Notes under the pieces: generated by a model | The model's database searches: none | Seen by the model: the letters and a program-made list of their open reading frames with translations, nothing else | Told to the model about the DNA's origin: nothing | Shown: piece by piece, positions 34,796 to 42,548 of the stretch | How positions within the stretch are numbered: the first letter of the stretch is position 1 | Layout of the letters: every line of letters starts with the position of its first letter | Assembly (NCBI RefSeq): GCF_013149295.1 | Contig: NZ_JABGCB010000014.1 | Location: 80,232 to 144,231 of the forward strand | Direction: 5' to 3' | DNA: 64,000 nt | From: Novosphingobium sp. SG751A | GTDB lineage: Bacteria; Pseudomonadota; Alphaproteobacteria; Sphingomonadales; Sphingomonadaceae | Program-made: the position numbers and the translations under genes

Positions 34796-35809
34796 ATGCT
34801 CAATGCGCCCTATGCTGGTTTTTCGGATGCCGCCGATGATTTCGCCTATGGTTCGAGCCATGATGTCTCGGGCCTGCGGATGAAGGTTTCGATCTTTGCC
34901 GATCGCCCGCATCTGCGCGATCAGATGCGCGAGGATGCCGAAGGCGCCGGTTTCCGTCTGGCTCAGGCCAGCCCGATTGCCCACCTGCTCTCGGGCGAGG
35001 CGATGCCGCTGGGCGATGTTGTGCTGCTCGATTGCCCGGTGGTCGATGGTGAAGTGCTGGCGGCGCTTTCGCGGCTGGATCTGCGCGCGGGCCATACCGG
35101 CGCGGCGCTGGTGGTGTCGACCAGTGTGGATGCGCTTGACGATGTGTTCGGTTGCCTCGATCAGTCAGACCCGCAAATTCTGGTCAATCCCAGCCGCGCC
35201 GAACGCCTGATCGCGCTGGGTCAGGTGATGGCGCGGATGCCGGCCAAGCGCGTCCGCGAATTGTCGGATGAGGATCGCATGGTGCTGCTGCGTCTGACCG
35301 AACAGGTCACGCAGATTGGCGAGCGGTTGAACACGCTGACGCCCGGCATGAGCGGCGCGGCAACACAGGCAACCCCAGCGCAGAATAACGCCGCCTTCCG
35401 CTTTGACGGCATCGCCAAGGATCCCGCAGGCGACAAGCTGGTGAATGCGCCGCGGCCGCAAATGCCCGATCCGCGCATGGTCCGCCGCATCATCCGCCAG
35501 CGTCAGATGCGCGCGCGCTTCTTCGACGGAGATCTGTTTGCCGATCCGGCATGGGATATGCTGCTCGACCTGACGGCGGCCCATGTAGAAAAGGCCAAGG
35601 TGTCGGTCACCAGCCTGTGCATCGCGTCGAGCGTGCCGCCCACCACCGCGCTGCGCTGGATCGGCCAGATGACCGAGGCGGGGCTGCTCAAGCGGATCGA
35701 GGATGAATCAGACCGTCGCCGTGCTTTCATCACCCTTACCGACAAGGCCGCCGATGCGATGGCGGGCTATTTCGCCGACCTTGGCAATTCGGCCAGCCGC
35801 GCGGTGTGA
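34796..35809 (+). CDS. MarR-type winged-helix protein with N-terminal receiver-like domain
   Basis: A 337-residue protein with two recognisable parts. Residues about 29-150 look like a Rossmann or receiver fold: MKVSIFADRP, then VVLLDCPVVDG with Asp where a receiver has its phosphorylation site, then ALVVSTSVDALDD. Residues about 235-330 are a MarR-like winged helix (LCIASSVPPTTALRWIGQMTEAGLLKR, wing ESDRRRAFITLT). A low-complexity linker joins them. A similar DNA-binding domain is widespread in sphingomonads. The ligand and targets are unknown. It stands alone between a purA terminator and a convergent membrane gene pair. Confidence 0.82.
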   Translation: MLNAPYAGFSDAADDFAYGSSHDVSGLRMKVSIFADRPHLRDQMREDAEGAGFRLAQASPIAHLLSGEAMPLGDVVLLDCPVVDGEVLAALSRLDLRAGHTGAALVVSTSVDALDDVFGCLDQSDPQILVNPSRAERLIALGQVMARMPAKRVRELSDEDRMVLLRLTEQVTQIGERLNTLTPGMSGAATQATPAQNNAAFRFDGIAKDPAGDKLVNAPRPQMPDPRMVRRIIRQRQMRARFFDGDLFADPAWDMLLDLTAAHVEKAKVSVTSLCIASSVPPTTALRWIGQMTEAGLLKRIEDESDRRRAFITLTDKAADAMAGYFADLGNSASRAV

Positions 35810-35837
35810 AGAAAAGGGGGCCGGGCGCCCCCTTCGT

Positions 35838-36374
35838 TCAGGGATGGGCGCTGACCGCGGGCTTGGGTTGAAAGCTCAGGCGCAGCGGGATGATTTCTCC
35901 ATCGGGCTTGAGGCGAAAACGCAGGATCCCCTGTTGTGCCGGATTGCTCAGCGCGCGCTGCAATCCGGCGGCATCACTTTGGGGCACGAAGAGACGGCCT
36001 TCGCGTGGAACGGTTGAGGTCCGGCGCGGGCCTTGCGGGGGTGTTCGGGCGATGCCCTGACAATCCTTGGCCTGATCCTGATCGGTCATCGTGGTCGTGC
36101 GGCGGATGGCGGGGGCCTCGCCCTCGATACAGAGCCGGGTGAGGGAGGATGCGCCTTCGCCGGCAAAACCCGGCGTCAGGGAGGCCGCACTGTCCTCGGG
36201 CCAGATATAGGTGAAGCGGACATAATGCCCGCGCAGCAGGTCCCGCGGGTCATAGCCGGTCACGGCCACGTCCCATTCCACGCCCTGCGCCGCCGATTGC
36301 CGCGTTGCGAGCCAGCTGTAGCCAAGGCCCGCCAGCGGCAGCGCGATGGCCAATGTGCGCAGCAGACCGCGCAT
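35838..36374 (-). CDS. GDYXXLXY-family membrane-anchored protein
   Basis: A 178-residue protein with one N-terminal transmembrane helix (about residues 6-22) and an extracytoplasmic domain. The family motif is present in changed form as G49-H-Y-V-R-F-T-Y56 after RDLLR, so the Asp and Leu of the consensus are His and Phe. The family usually sits beside DUF2157 or DUF4401 membrane proteins, as here. Its ATG shares a base with the DUF2157 stop (TGATG), so it is translationally coupled. Function is unknown. The frame runs further upstream, but that would overlap DUF2157 and lose the membrane start. Confidence 0.82.
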   Translation of the reverse strand: MRGLLRTLAIALPLAGLGYSWLATRQSAAQGVEWDVAVTGYDPRDLLRGHYVRFTYIWPEDSAASLTPGFAGEGASSLTRLCIEGEAPAIRRTTTMTDQDQAKDCQGIARTPPQGPRRTSTVPREGRLFVPQSDAAGLQRALSNPAQQGILRFRLKPDGEIIPLRLSFQPKPAVSAHP

Positions 36375-37534
36375 CACGCGATCCCCCGCGCCGGAGCAAA
36401 ATGACGGGTGATGCGCAATGCTCCCCATGCCACGCCCAGCACCAGCAGCCCGCCAAGGATCAGCCCGACCCCACTGGCCAGCAATCCGCCCGCCTCTTCA
36501 AAAGCCAGAATGATCAGCCGCAGCGCTACCACCGCGACGGCCATCTGAAACGCCCAGCGCGTCTGGGCATGAAGCGCCGCCCCGGCCAGCCCGGCCCACA
36601 GCACCATGAACAGCAGCCCCACCGCCAACCCATGCCCGCCCAGTCGGTCCGCCGCCAGCATGGCCAGCGCCAGCATGCCGAAGACGGCGGCGCCGGCTTT
36701 GCCTTGCGCCGTGCGGTCTGCTTGCCAAAGCGCCAGCCCTGCCAGACCCAGCACCCCCGCCACCGCCATCAGTGCCGCATCGACATTGCCCTGCCGATCA
36801 CCCGCCCCGTTCCCATGCCCCCAATCGCCAAAGCCCGAGATGATGACAAACAGGCTGACCGCGCCGATGGCATAGGCAAAGCCGATCTGGCCCAGCCGTC
36901 CCCAAAATCCCCCGCGCGCCGAACCGCCGATCATAAAGGCCGAAAGCGGTGTCAATAAAACAGGCAGCGCGCATTCGATGGCGCCCCGGATCACGCCCGG
37001 CCCGGCCTGTCCGGCCGAAAAGCCCAGCGCCGGATCGCCAAAGCGCATCCATGGCAGCGCGATGCATCCCCCCGCCAGCAACGTGGCCGAGAGCCAGCCT
37101 TGACCCGCGCCCAGCAGCAGCGGGGAAAACAGCCCCAGCCACAGGCCAATGGCCATCCATGTCGGCGAACTGGTCTGATAGACCTGTCCCAGATGGCCGA
37201 TGAAGCCCAGACCCAGCACGGCAAAGACGAAGATCCCGACCTCGGCCCAGCGCCGCGCGGTATCGGCCCCCTGCGTCGGCAAGGCCCAGAGCGCAGCCCC
37301 CAGCCCCAGCAGCAGGGCGGCATGGAGCGCGAGTCGCGTTTCGCCATCGATGGCCGCCCAATTGGCCGCCACCAGCGAGATGATGCCCAGCCCTATCGAC
37401 AATCCGGCCAGCCCCACCACCGCCCAGAGCGCGACCGGGCGGCTATGTTGCGCCTCCCATGCGCGGATGCGGTCGGCGGCGGCCGCGTCGATCAGTCCCG
37501 CCGCCACCCATGCCTTCAGTTTGCGTTCAGCCAT
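36374..37534 (-). CDS. DUF2157 polytopic membrane protein
   Basis: A 386-residue protein with a short helical N-terminal domain (KLKAWVAAGLIDAAAADRI near 5-23) and about twelve hydrophobic segments. This layout is that of DUF2157 proteins, which have no known function. It is the upstream partner of the GDYXXLXY gene and divergent from the first DUF4139 gene across 78 bp. Confidence 0.85.
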   Translation of the reverse strand: MAERKLKAWVAAGLIDAAAADRIRAWEAQHSRPVALWAVVGLAGLSIGLGIISLVAANWAAIDGETRLALHAALLLGLGAALWALPTQGADTARRWAEVGIFVFAVLGLGFIGHLGQVYQTSSPTWMAIGLWLGLFSPLLLGAGQGWLSATLLAGGCIALPWMRFGDPALGFSAGQAGPGVIRGAIECALPVLLTPLSAFMIGGSARGGFWGRLGQIGFAYAIGAVSLFVIISGFGDWGHGNGAGDRQGNVDAALMAVAGVLGLAGLALWQADRTAQGKAGAAVFGMLALAMLAADRLGGHGLAVGLLFMVLWAGLAGAALHAQTRWAFQMAVAVVALRLIILAFEEAGGLLASGVGLILGGLLVLGVAWGALRITRHFAPARGIA

Positions 37535-37612
37535 AAAATCATCATGCTATGGCAGCAGTAAAGGTCAAGCTAACTTGGCACATAGATTATGGCGATAAGG
37601 GGCGATGCAAAG

Positions 37613-39097
37613 ATGAAGCGGCAAGCGGCAAATTGGGCGCCTTTGTTGTTGGGCGCGATGACTTGTGGTGCAGGGGCATGGGGCGCCGGCGCCCATGCGG
37701 CTCCGGCCAGCGCGCAGGGTCAGGTGGCGATCACCATTTATAACAATGATCTGGCGCTGGTTCAGGATGTGCGGCAGCTTGATTTGCCCAAGGGGCGGGC
37801 CTTGACCGAATTCGCCGATGTCTCGGCCCAGATCCGGCCCGAAACGGTGACGATTGCCGCGCCGGGCGCGGGCGTGGTCGAACAGAATTTCGATTATGAT
37901 CTGCTCAGCCCCGAAAGGCTGGTGGACAAGGGCGTGGGACAGGCGGTGACGATCATCCGCACCAACCGCGCCACGGGCGTGGAAACCACCGAGCGCGGCA
38001 CGATCCTTGCCAATAATAACGGCACGCTGGTCCAGATCGGCAACCGGATCGAAGTGCTGGGCGATATGGATGCGCGCCTCGTGTTCGACCAGTTGCCCGA
38101 GGGCCTCAAGGCGCGGCCCACGCTCTCGGTCACGCTGGATGCGGCGCAGGCGGGGCGCAGGCCGGTGGCGCTCTCCTATCTCTCGCGCGGGTTCAGTTGG
38201 AAGGCTGATTACGTGGCCATGTTCGATGAAAAGGCGGGCAAGCTGGATGTGCAGGGCTGGGTCACGCTGAACAACACCAGCGGGACGACCTATCCGGCTG
38301 CCAAACTGCTGCTGGTGGCGGGCGCAGTGGGCGACGGCGCGCCACAGCCCCGTTTTCGCCCGGCCCGGCCCGTGGGCATTGTCGGCACGCAGGCCGCATC
38401 CCGCGAACAACTGGGCGATTTCTACCTCTACCCCATCGCCAACCCCACCACGCTGGCGCAGGCCCAGCAAAAGCAGGTCAGCTTTCTGGACGTGAAAGGC
38501 GCGAGCGCAACCAAGTCCTATTGGTATCGCAACGCATGGCTCGCCACCAACGACGAGGCGCAGAGCTTTGCCAGCGTCATCAACTTTTCCAATGCGCGCG
38601 AGGGTGGATTGGGCGATGCGCTGCCTGCGGGCACGGTGCGGGTCTATATGCGCGATGCATCCGGCGCACCGCAATTCGTGGGCGAGGACAATATTGGCCA
38701 CACGCCGATGGGATCGACGCTGGCGCTGAAAACCGGCGATGCGTTTGATGTGAAGATCCAGCCCACGGTGGAAAAGCGCGAGAAGATCGACAGCGCCGAA
38801 TGGGAGCGCGTGGCCCAATACCGCATCACCCGCGACGGCCAGAGCCAGATCGTTTCGGTGGACGCGCCCAAGACTTATTGGCGCACCCATATGGCCTATC
38901 GCCTGACCAATGCACGCGCCGTGCCGGTCACGGTCGAGGTGGTGCAGGCGGGGCTTGATCGCGGGTGGCACGACACACGCGTTTCGGCCGAGAGCGCCAA
39001 GGGCGAACAGCGCAATGCCGACGAGCGGGTCTGGAAGATCACCATCCCCGCGCAAGGCTCGGTCAACCTGACCGCGCAGATCGATGCGCGGTATTGA
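37613..39097 (+). CDS. DUF4139 domain-containing secreted protein
   Basis: A 494-residue protein with a signal peptide ending near AHAAPASA and the DUF4139 layout. An N-terminal domain (VAITIYNNDLALVQDVRQ) is followed by a large beta-rich domain with SYLSRGFSWKADYVAMFD. The C-terminal part contains VEVVQAGLDRGWHD. Function is unknown; members are exported and often occur in pairs, as here. The frame starts at 37589, but the ATG at 37613 has AAGGGG ten bases upstream and opens the signal peptide. The next gene, of the same family, follows immediately. Confidence 0.85.
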   Translation: MKRQAANWAPLLLGAMTCGAGAWGAGAHAAPASAQGQVAITIYNNDLALVQDVRQLDLPKGRALTEFADVSAQIRPETVTIAAPGAGVVEQNFDYDLLSPERLVDKGVGQAVTIIRTNRATGVETTERGTILANNNGTLVQIGNRIEVLGDMDARLVFDQLPEGLKARPTLSVTLDAAQAGRRPVALSYLSRGFSWKADYVAMFDEKAGKLDVQGWVTLNNTSGTTYPAAKLLLVAGAVGDGAPQPRFRPARPVGIVGTQAASREQLGDFYLYPIANPTTLAQAQQKQVSFLDVKGASATKSYWYRNAWLATNDEAQSFASVINFSNAREGGLGDALPAGTVRVYMRDASGAPQFVGEDNIGHTPMGSTLALKTGDAFDVKIQPTVEKREKIDSAEWERVAQYRITRDGQSQIVSVDAPKTYWRTHMAYRLTNARAVPVTVEVVQAGLDRGWHDTRVSAESAKGEQRNADERVWKITIPAQGSVNLTAQIDARY

Positions 39098-39099
39098 TC

Positions 39100-40620
39100 G
39101 TGCGGGCGATGGTGCTGGGCGCGGCTCTGATGGCCGCCGCGCCCATTCAGGCGCAACAGATCGTGACATCACCCGCCCCGGCAAAGGTGGCGGTGACCAT
39201 CTATCGCGCGCCCGACCGCGATGCGGGGCAGGCGATCGACCCGGCATGGCTGCGCGGCTATGCGCTGATTTCCGAAGAGCGCGAGGTGATGATCCCGGCG
39301 GGCGACGCCACGATCCGTTTCGAGGGCGTGGCGGCGGGGATGATGGCCGAAACCGCGCTGGTCGAAGGGCTGGGCGCGGGGGTCTCGGAAAAGAACCTTG
39401 ATGCGGAGCTGCTCTCACCGCGCAATCTTTACGCGCGCGCCTTTGGCCGCCCGGTCACGCTGCGTCGCACTGATGCCAAGGGGCATACCCGCGAGGAGGA
39501 GGCGATCATCCGATCCGCGCCCGACGGCGCGGCGATTGTTCAGACCAAGGCGGGTTTCGAGATCGCCAATTGCGGGGGATTGAAGGATGCCATCGCCTAT
39601 GACGGCCTGCCCGAGGGGCTGAACGCGCGGCCCACTCTGTCTATCGCCACCCATGCGGCTTTGGCGCAAAAGGCGCGAGTGCGGCTGACCTATCTGGCAT
39701 GGGGTTTTGATTGGCAGGCGCATTATGTCGTCAAACTGGCCCCCGGTGCGCAGGCCGCAGAGATGACCGCATGGGTCACGCTGGCCAATGGCGACACGAC
39801 CGGATTTGCGCAGGCGCAGGCGGCCGTTGTGGGCGGCAAGCCCAAATTCGAACAAAGCCGCGAGGAACCCGCCCAGACGCAGGAACTGGTGCTGCATTGC
39901 CAGCTTTCGCCGGTGCAGGCACCCTTGGTTGAAACCATGCCGGTCTATGCCCCCGCGCCGCCGCCCGCGCCGGTGGCGATGATGGCCGATGTTGTGGTCA
40001 CGGCAAAAAGGATGATGGCCCCCGTTGTGGTGAAAGAGGAAGTGCTGGGCGATCTGCGGCTCTATCGCGTGCCTATGCCCACCAATGTGGCGGCCCATGC
40101 GCAAAAGCAGGTGGCGCTGATGGCCGCGCGGCGGGTGAAACTGGGGCTGATCCACCGGGCCGATGTGGATGTGGGCGCCCAAGATGGCGAGAGCCGGCAG
40201 GCGCGCATCCGGTTGCGCATGGCCAACCGCAAGGTCGACGGGCTGGGCCTTGCGCTGCCCGCTGGCGGGGTGGCGGTGGTGCAGCAGGTGGGCGCGGCGG
40301 CGCTGCCGGTGGGTGAGGGCGCGATGGACGATAAGGCTGTGGGCGAGACGGCCAATATCGAGATCGGCGCTTCGCCGCAGGTGCGGTTGGAAAGCAGGAC
40401 GCGGCGGATCAATGATCGCGAGGAGGCGATCACTGCCACCGTGCGCAATGCCAACCGCTGGCCGGTGCATTTCGAATCGCAGCAACTGCTGCCCGACGGC
40501 GCGCGGATGGTTTCGGCCTCGGCAAAGCTGGGGCGGCAGGACGGGCATCCGCTTTGGGCGGTGACGATCCCGGCGGGGGGCAAGGTCAGCCTCCGTTATC
40601 GATTGCAGTTGCCGCGCTGA
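39100..40620 (+). CDS. Second DUF4139-family secreted protein with TonB-box-like insert
   Basis: About 506 residues from GTG at 39100 (TTG at 39094 and ATG at 39109 are alternatives); the signal peptide ends at IQA. It shares the DUF4139 pattern with the gene before it: VAVTIYRAPDRDAG, LTYLAWGFDWQAHYVV and a C-terminal beta domain. It differs by a Pro/Ala/Val-rich insert at about residues 280-310 that contains DVVVTAKRM (297-305), a sequence like the N-terminal signature of TonB-dependent receptors. It is almost certainly co-transcribed with the first copy. Confidence 0.8.
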   Translation: MRAMVLGAALMAAAPIQAQQIVTSPAPAKVAVTIYRAPDRDAGQAIDPAWLRGYALISEEREVMIPAGDATIRFEGVAAGMMAETALVEGLGAGVSEKNLDAELLSPRNLYARAFGRPVTLRRTDAKGHTREEEAIIRSAPDGAAIVQTKAGFEIANCGGLKDAIAYDGLPEGLNARPTLSIATHAALAQKARVRLTYLAWGFDWQAHYVVKLAPGAQAAEMTAWVTLANGDTTGFAQAQAAVVGGKPKFEQSREEPAQTQELVLHCQLSPVQAPLVETMPVYAPAPPPAPVAMMADVVVTAKRMMAPVVVKEEVLGDLRLYRVPMPTNVAAHAQKQVALMAARRVKLGLIHRADVDVGAQDGESRQARIRLRMANRKVDGLGLALPAGGVAVVQQVGAAALPVGEGAMDDKAVGETANIEIGASPQVRLESRTRRINDREEAITATVRNANRWPVHFESQQLLPDGARMVSASAKLGRQDGHPLWAVTIPAGGKVSLRYRLQLPR

Positions 40621-40688
40621 AGGACGCTTTGAAAAGCATCGGCTTTTTGTCCTGATCGGACCAATTGGGTGAAAACTCCGCGCAAACT

Positions 40689-40738
40689 GCAAGGCTCTGT
40701 GCATCTTTTGCATTCGCAAAATCGGCGCAAAGCCTTGC
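40689..40738. promoter_or_regulatory. Nested stem-loop upstream of the MarR gene
   Basis: GCAAGGCT at 40689-40696 pairs with AGCCTTGC at 40731-40738, and inside it TTTTGC/GCAAAA (40706-40711 and 40716-40721) forms a second hairpin with a four-base loop. The region is AT-richer than its surroundings. It could be a regulatory site cluster or leader structure. Confidence 0.35.
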
Positions 40739-40771
40739 GTGCAACTGCACAAATTGGCATTGGCGCCCAAT

Positions 40772-40790
40772 CTGTATATATTCCATACAG
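40772..40790. promoter_or_regulatory. Candidate MarR operator
   Basis: CTGTAT-N7-ATACAG is a perfect 6-bp inverted repeat with the 19-bp span typical of MarR-family sites. It lies 36 bases before the GTG start of the MarR gene and overlaps a TATATT that may be its -10 box. Confidence 0.5.
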
Positions 40791-40826
40791 TCATTGGCAC
40801 TACCACCCAGAAAGGTTCCCCCGCCC

Positions 40827-41351
40827 GTGCTCGATTCTCGCGCTCCTCGCCGCCGATTGAACGATGTCGATGTTGCCGAAATCGAAGTGCCCGAAACCGA
40901 CGGGCTGGCGGGCGCGATCAATACGGCGGGGCTGGAAAGCCTGCTGGGTTTCAATCTGGGCATTGCCTATGCGGCGCTTTCGTTCGACCTTGATCCGGCG
41001 CTGCGGCTGATGGATCTGACCCCCAAGCAGACCTCGATCCTCTGGCTGGTTCAGGCCAATCCGGGCGTGACGCAATCCCAGCTTGCCCGCCTGTTCCGCA
41101 TGCGCCGCGCCACCATCCACCAGATGATCGCCAGCCTGACGCGCAAAAGCCTGCTGGTGCTGGAAAGCATCGAGAGCGATCGGCGCGCGCAGGGCCTGTT
41201 CATCACCGAGGCGGGCAAGGTCGCCTTGGTCGAGGCGCAAAAGGTGGTGGTGCCCATCGAGAATGCCTTTGCGGGCGTGCTGACCGAGGCGGAAATGGGC
41301 ATGGCGCTGGAACTGCTGCAAAAAATTCAGGCCGGGCGGAAGCTGGGCTAA
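40827..41351 (+). CDS. MarR-family transcriptional regulator
   Basis: A 174-residue regulator with a clear MarR winged helix: LTPKQTSILWLVQANPGVTQ, the recognition helix region MRRATIHQMIASLTRKSLL, and a wing with ESIESDRRAQGLFITEAG. The frame is open through 40665, but that stretch overlaps the operator and hairpins and reads as non-coding; the GTG at 40827 follows AAAGG and gives a normal length. MarR proteins usually bind aromatic or phenolic ligands. Its target may be itself or the downstream agmatinase-type gene. Confidence 0.85.
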   Translation: MLDSRAPRRRLNDVDVAEIEVPETDGLAGAINTAGLESLLGFNLGIAYAALSFDLDPALRLMDLTPKQTSILWLVQANPGVTQSQLARLFRMRRATIHQMIASLTRKSLLVLESIESDRRAQGLFITEAGKVALVEAQKVVVPIENAFAGVLTEAEMGMALELLQKIQAGRKLG

Positions 41352-41432
41352 GCCTCTTCCCACCGCCTCCGCGCAAGGTAATACGCCATTTGCGCGATTG
41401 CCGCGCTCGCGTCTGCGCGGCCATCTCTGCAT

Positions 41433-41438
41433 TATAAT
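41433..41438 (+). promoter_or_regulatory. TATAAT -10 box for the ureohydrolase gene
   Basis: An exact TATAAT hexamer sits 18 bases before the ATG at 41457 in an otherwise GC-rich region. It lies between CTGC and GCAG arms. No good -35 hexamer is visible at the normal spacing, so an activator may be needed. Confidence 0.35.
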
Positions 41439-41456
41439 AAGCAGGGGTGAACAAAG

Positions 41457-42491
41457 ATGCCATTCGATCTGGATGAACTGCGCCGATTATACGCCGGGGC
41501 CGGAGGGGGCGATATGCATGACCCCCATTTGCGCGAAGTGGCAGGGCTGAATTTCAAGGATGGCGACAAACGCCAGTGGCCCTTTGCCAATCCTTCGACG
41601 CTGCTGGGTGCGCCCTATATGCCGGGCGGGCTGAATTACGAATTGCTGCGCGGGCTGGATGTGGCGCTGATCGGGGTGCCGATGGATCTGGGCGTGACCA
41701 ACCGGCCCGGCGCGCGCTATGGCCCGCGCGCCTTGCGGGGCGTGGACCGGATCGGGCCTTATGAACATGCCTTGCGCATCGCGCCGATGAACATGCTGCG
41801 CGTGGCCGATCTGGGCGATGTGCCGATGAACAGCCGCTATGATCTGGCCGGATGCCATGCCGATATCGAGGCGGCCTATCGCACGATTGCGCGCACGCGG
41901 GCGGTGCCGCTTTCGGTGGGGGGCGATCATTCGATCACCGGCTCGATCATGAAGGGGCTGGCCGAACGCAGCGGGCCGATGGGGCTGGTCCAGATCGACG
42001 CCCATTGCGACACGGGCGGCATTTACGAAGGTTCGCGCTTTCACCACAGCGCGCCCTTTCGCGAGGCGGTGCTGGCGGGCGTGCTGGACCCGCGCCGCTG
42101 TGTTCAGATCGGCATTCGCGGCGGGGCGGCCTATCTCTGGGAATTTTCCCATGCCAGCGGGATGACCGTGATCCATGTCGAGGAGGTGCAGGAACGCGGC
42201 ATCGACTGGGTCATCGCCAAGGCGCGCGAGGTGGTGGGCGACGGGCCGACCTATGTCAGCTTTGACGTGGACGCACTCGATCCGGCCTTTGCGCCGGGCA
42301 CCGGCACGCCCGAGGTCGGCGGCCTGTCCACCCGGGAAGCGATTGCGATCCTGCGCGGGCTGGCGGGTATCGACATCGTCGGGGGCGATGTGGTCGAGGT
42401 GGCGCCCGAATATGACCATGGCACGATCACCGCGCAGGCGGGTGCGCAGATGCTGTTTCAACTGCTCTGTCTGGTTGCGTTAAGAACATGA
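41457..42491 (+). CDS. Agmatinase/guanidino-acid ureohydrolase
   Basis: A 344-residue ureohydrolase that would release urea from a guanidino compound with a binuclear Mn centre. All metal ligands are present: His158 in GGDHS, Asp181-x-His183-x-Asp185 in DAHCD, and Asp270-x-Asp272 in SFDVDALDP. The sequence around HCDTGG and the length are like agmatinases, guanidinobutyrases and guanidinopropionases, and the substrate cannot be chosen among these by eye. Arginase is unlikely. It stands between a MarR gene and the large sensor kinase. Confidence 0.88.
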   Translation: MPFDLDELRRLYAGAGGGDMHDPHLREVAGLNFKDGDKRQWPFANPSTLLGAPYMPGGLNYELLRGLDVALIGVPMDLGVTNRPGARYGPRALRGVDRIGPYEHALRIAPMNMLRVADLGDVPMNSRYDLAGCHADIEAAYRTIARTRAVPLSVGGDHSITGSIMKGLAERSGPMGLVQIDAHCDTGGIYEGSRFHHSAPFREAVLAGVLDPRRCVQIGIRGGAAYLWEFSHASGMTVIHVEEVQERGIDWVIAKAREVVGDGPTYVSFDVDALDPAFAPGTGTPEVGGLSTREAIAILRGLAGIDIVGGDVVEVAPEYDHGTITAQAGAQMLFQLLCLVALRT

Positions 42492-42548
42492 TCCATAGCC
42501 AGCGCCGCGCCGCCATGGCATGACCGGCCCCGAAAAAGGGGAGGGGCC

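Noticed and set aside
37560..37590. Sigma-54-like TTGGCAC ahead of the first DUF4139 gene
   Set aside because: The matching TGC element at the fixed spacing is absent.
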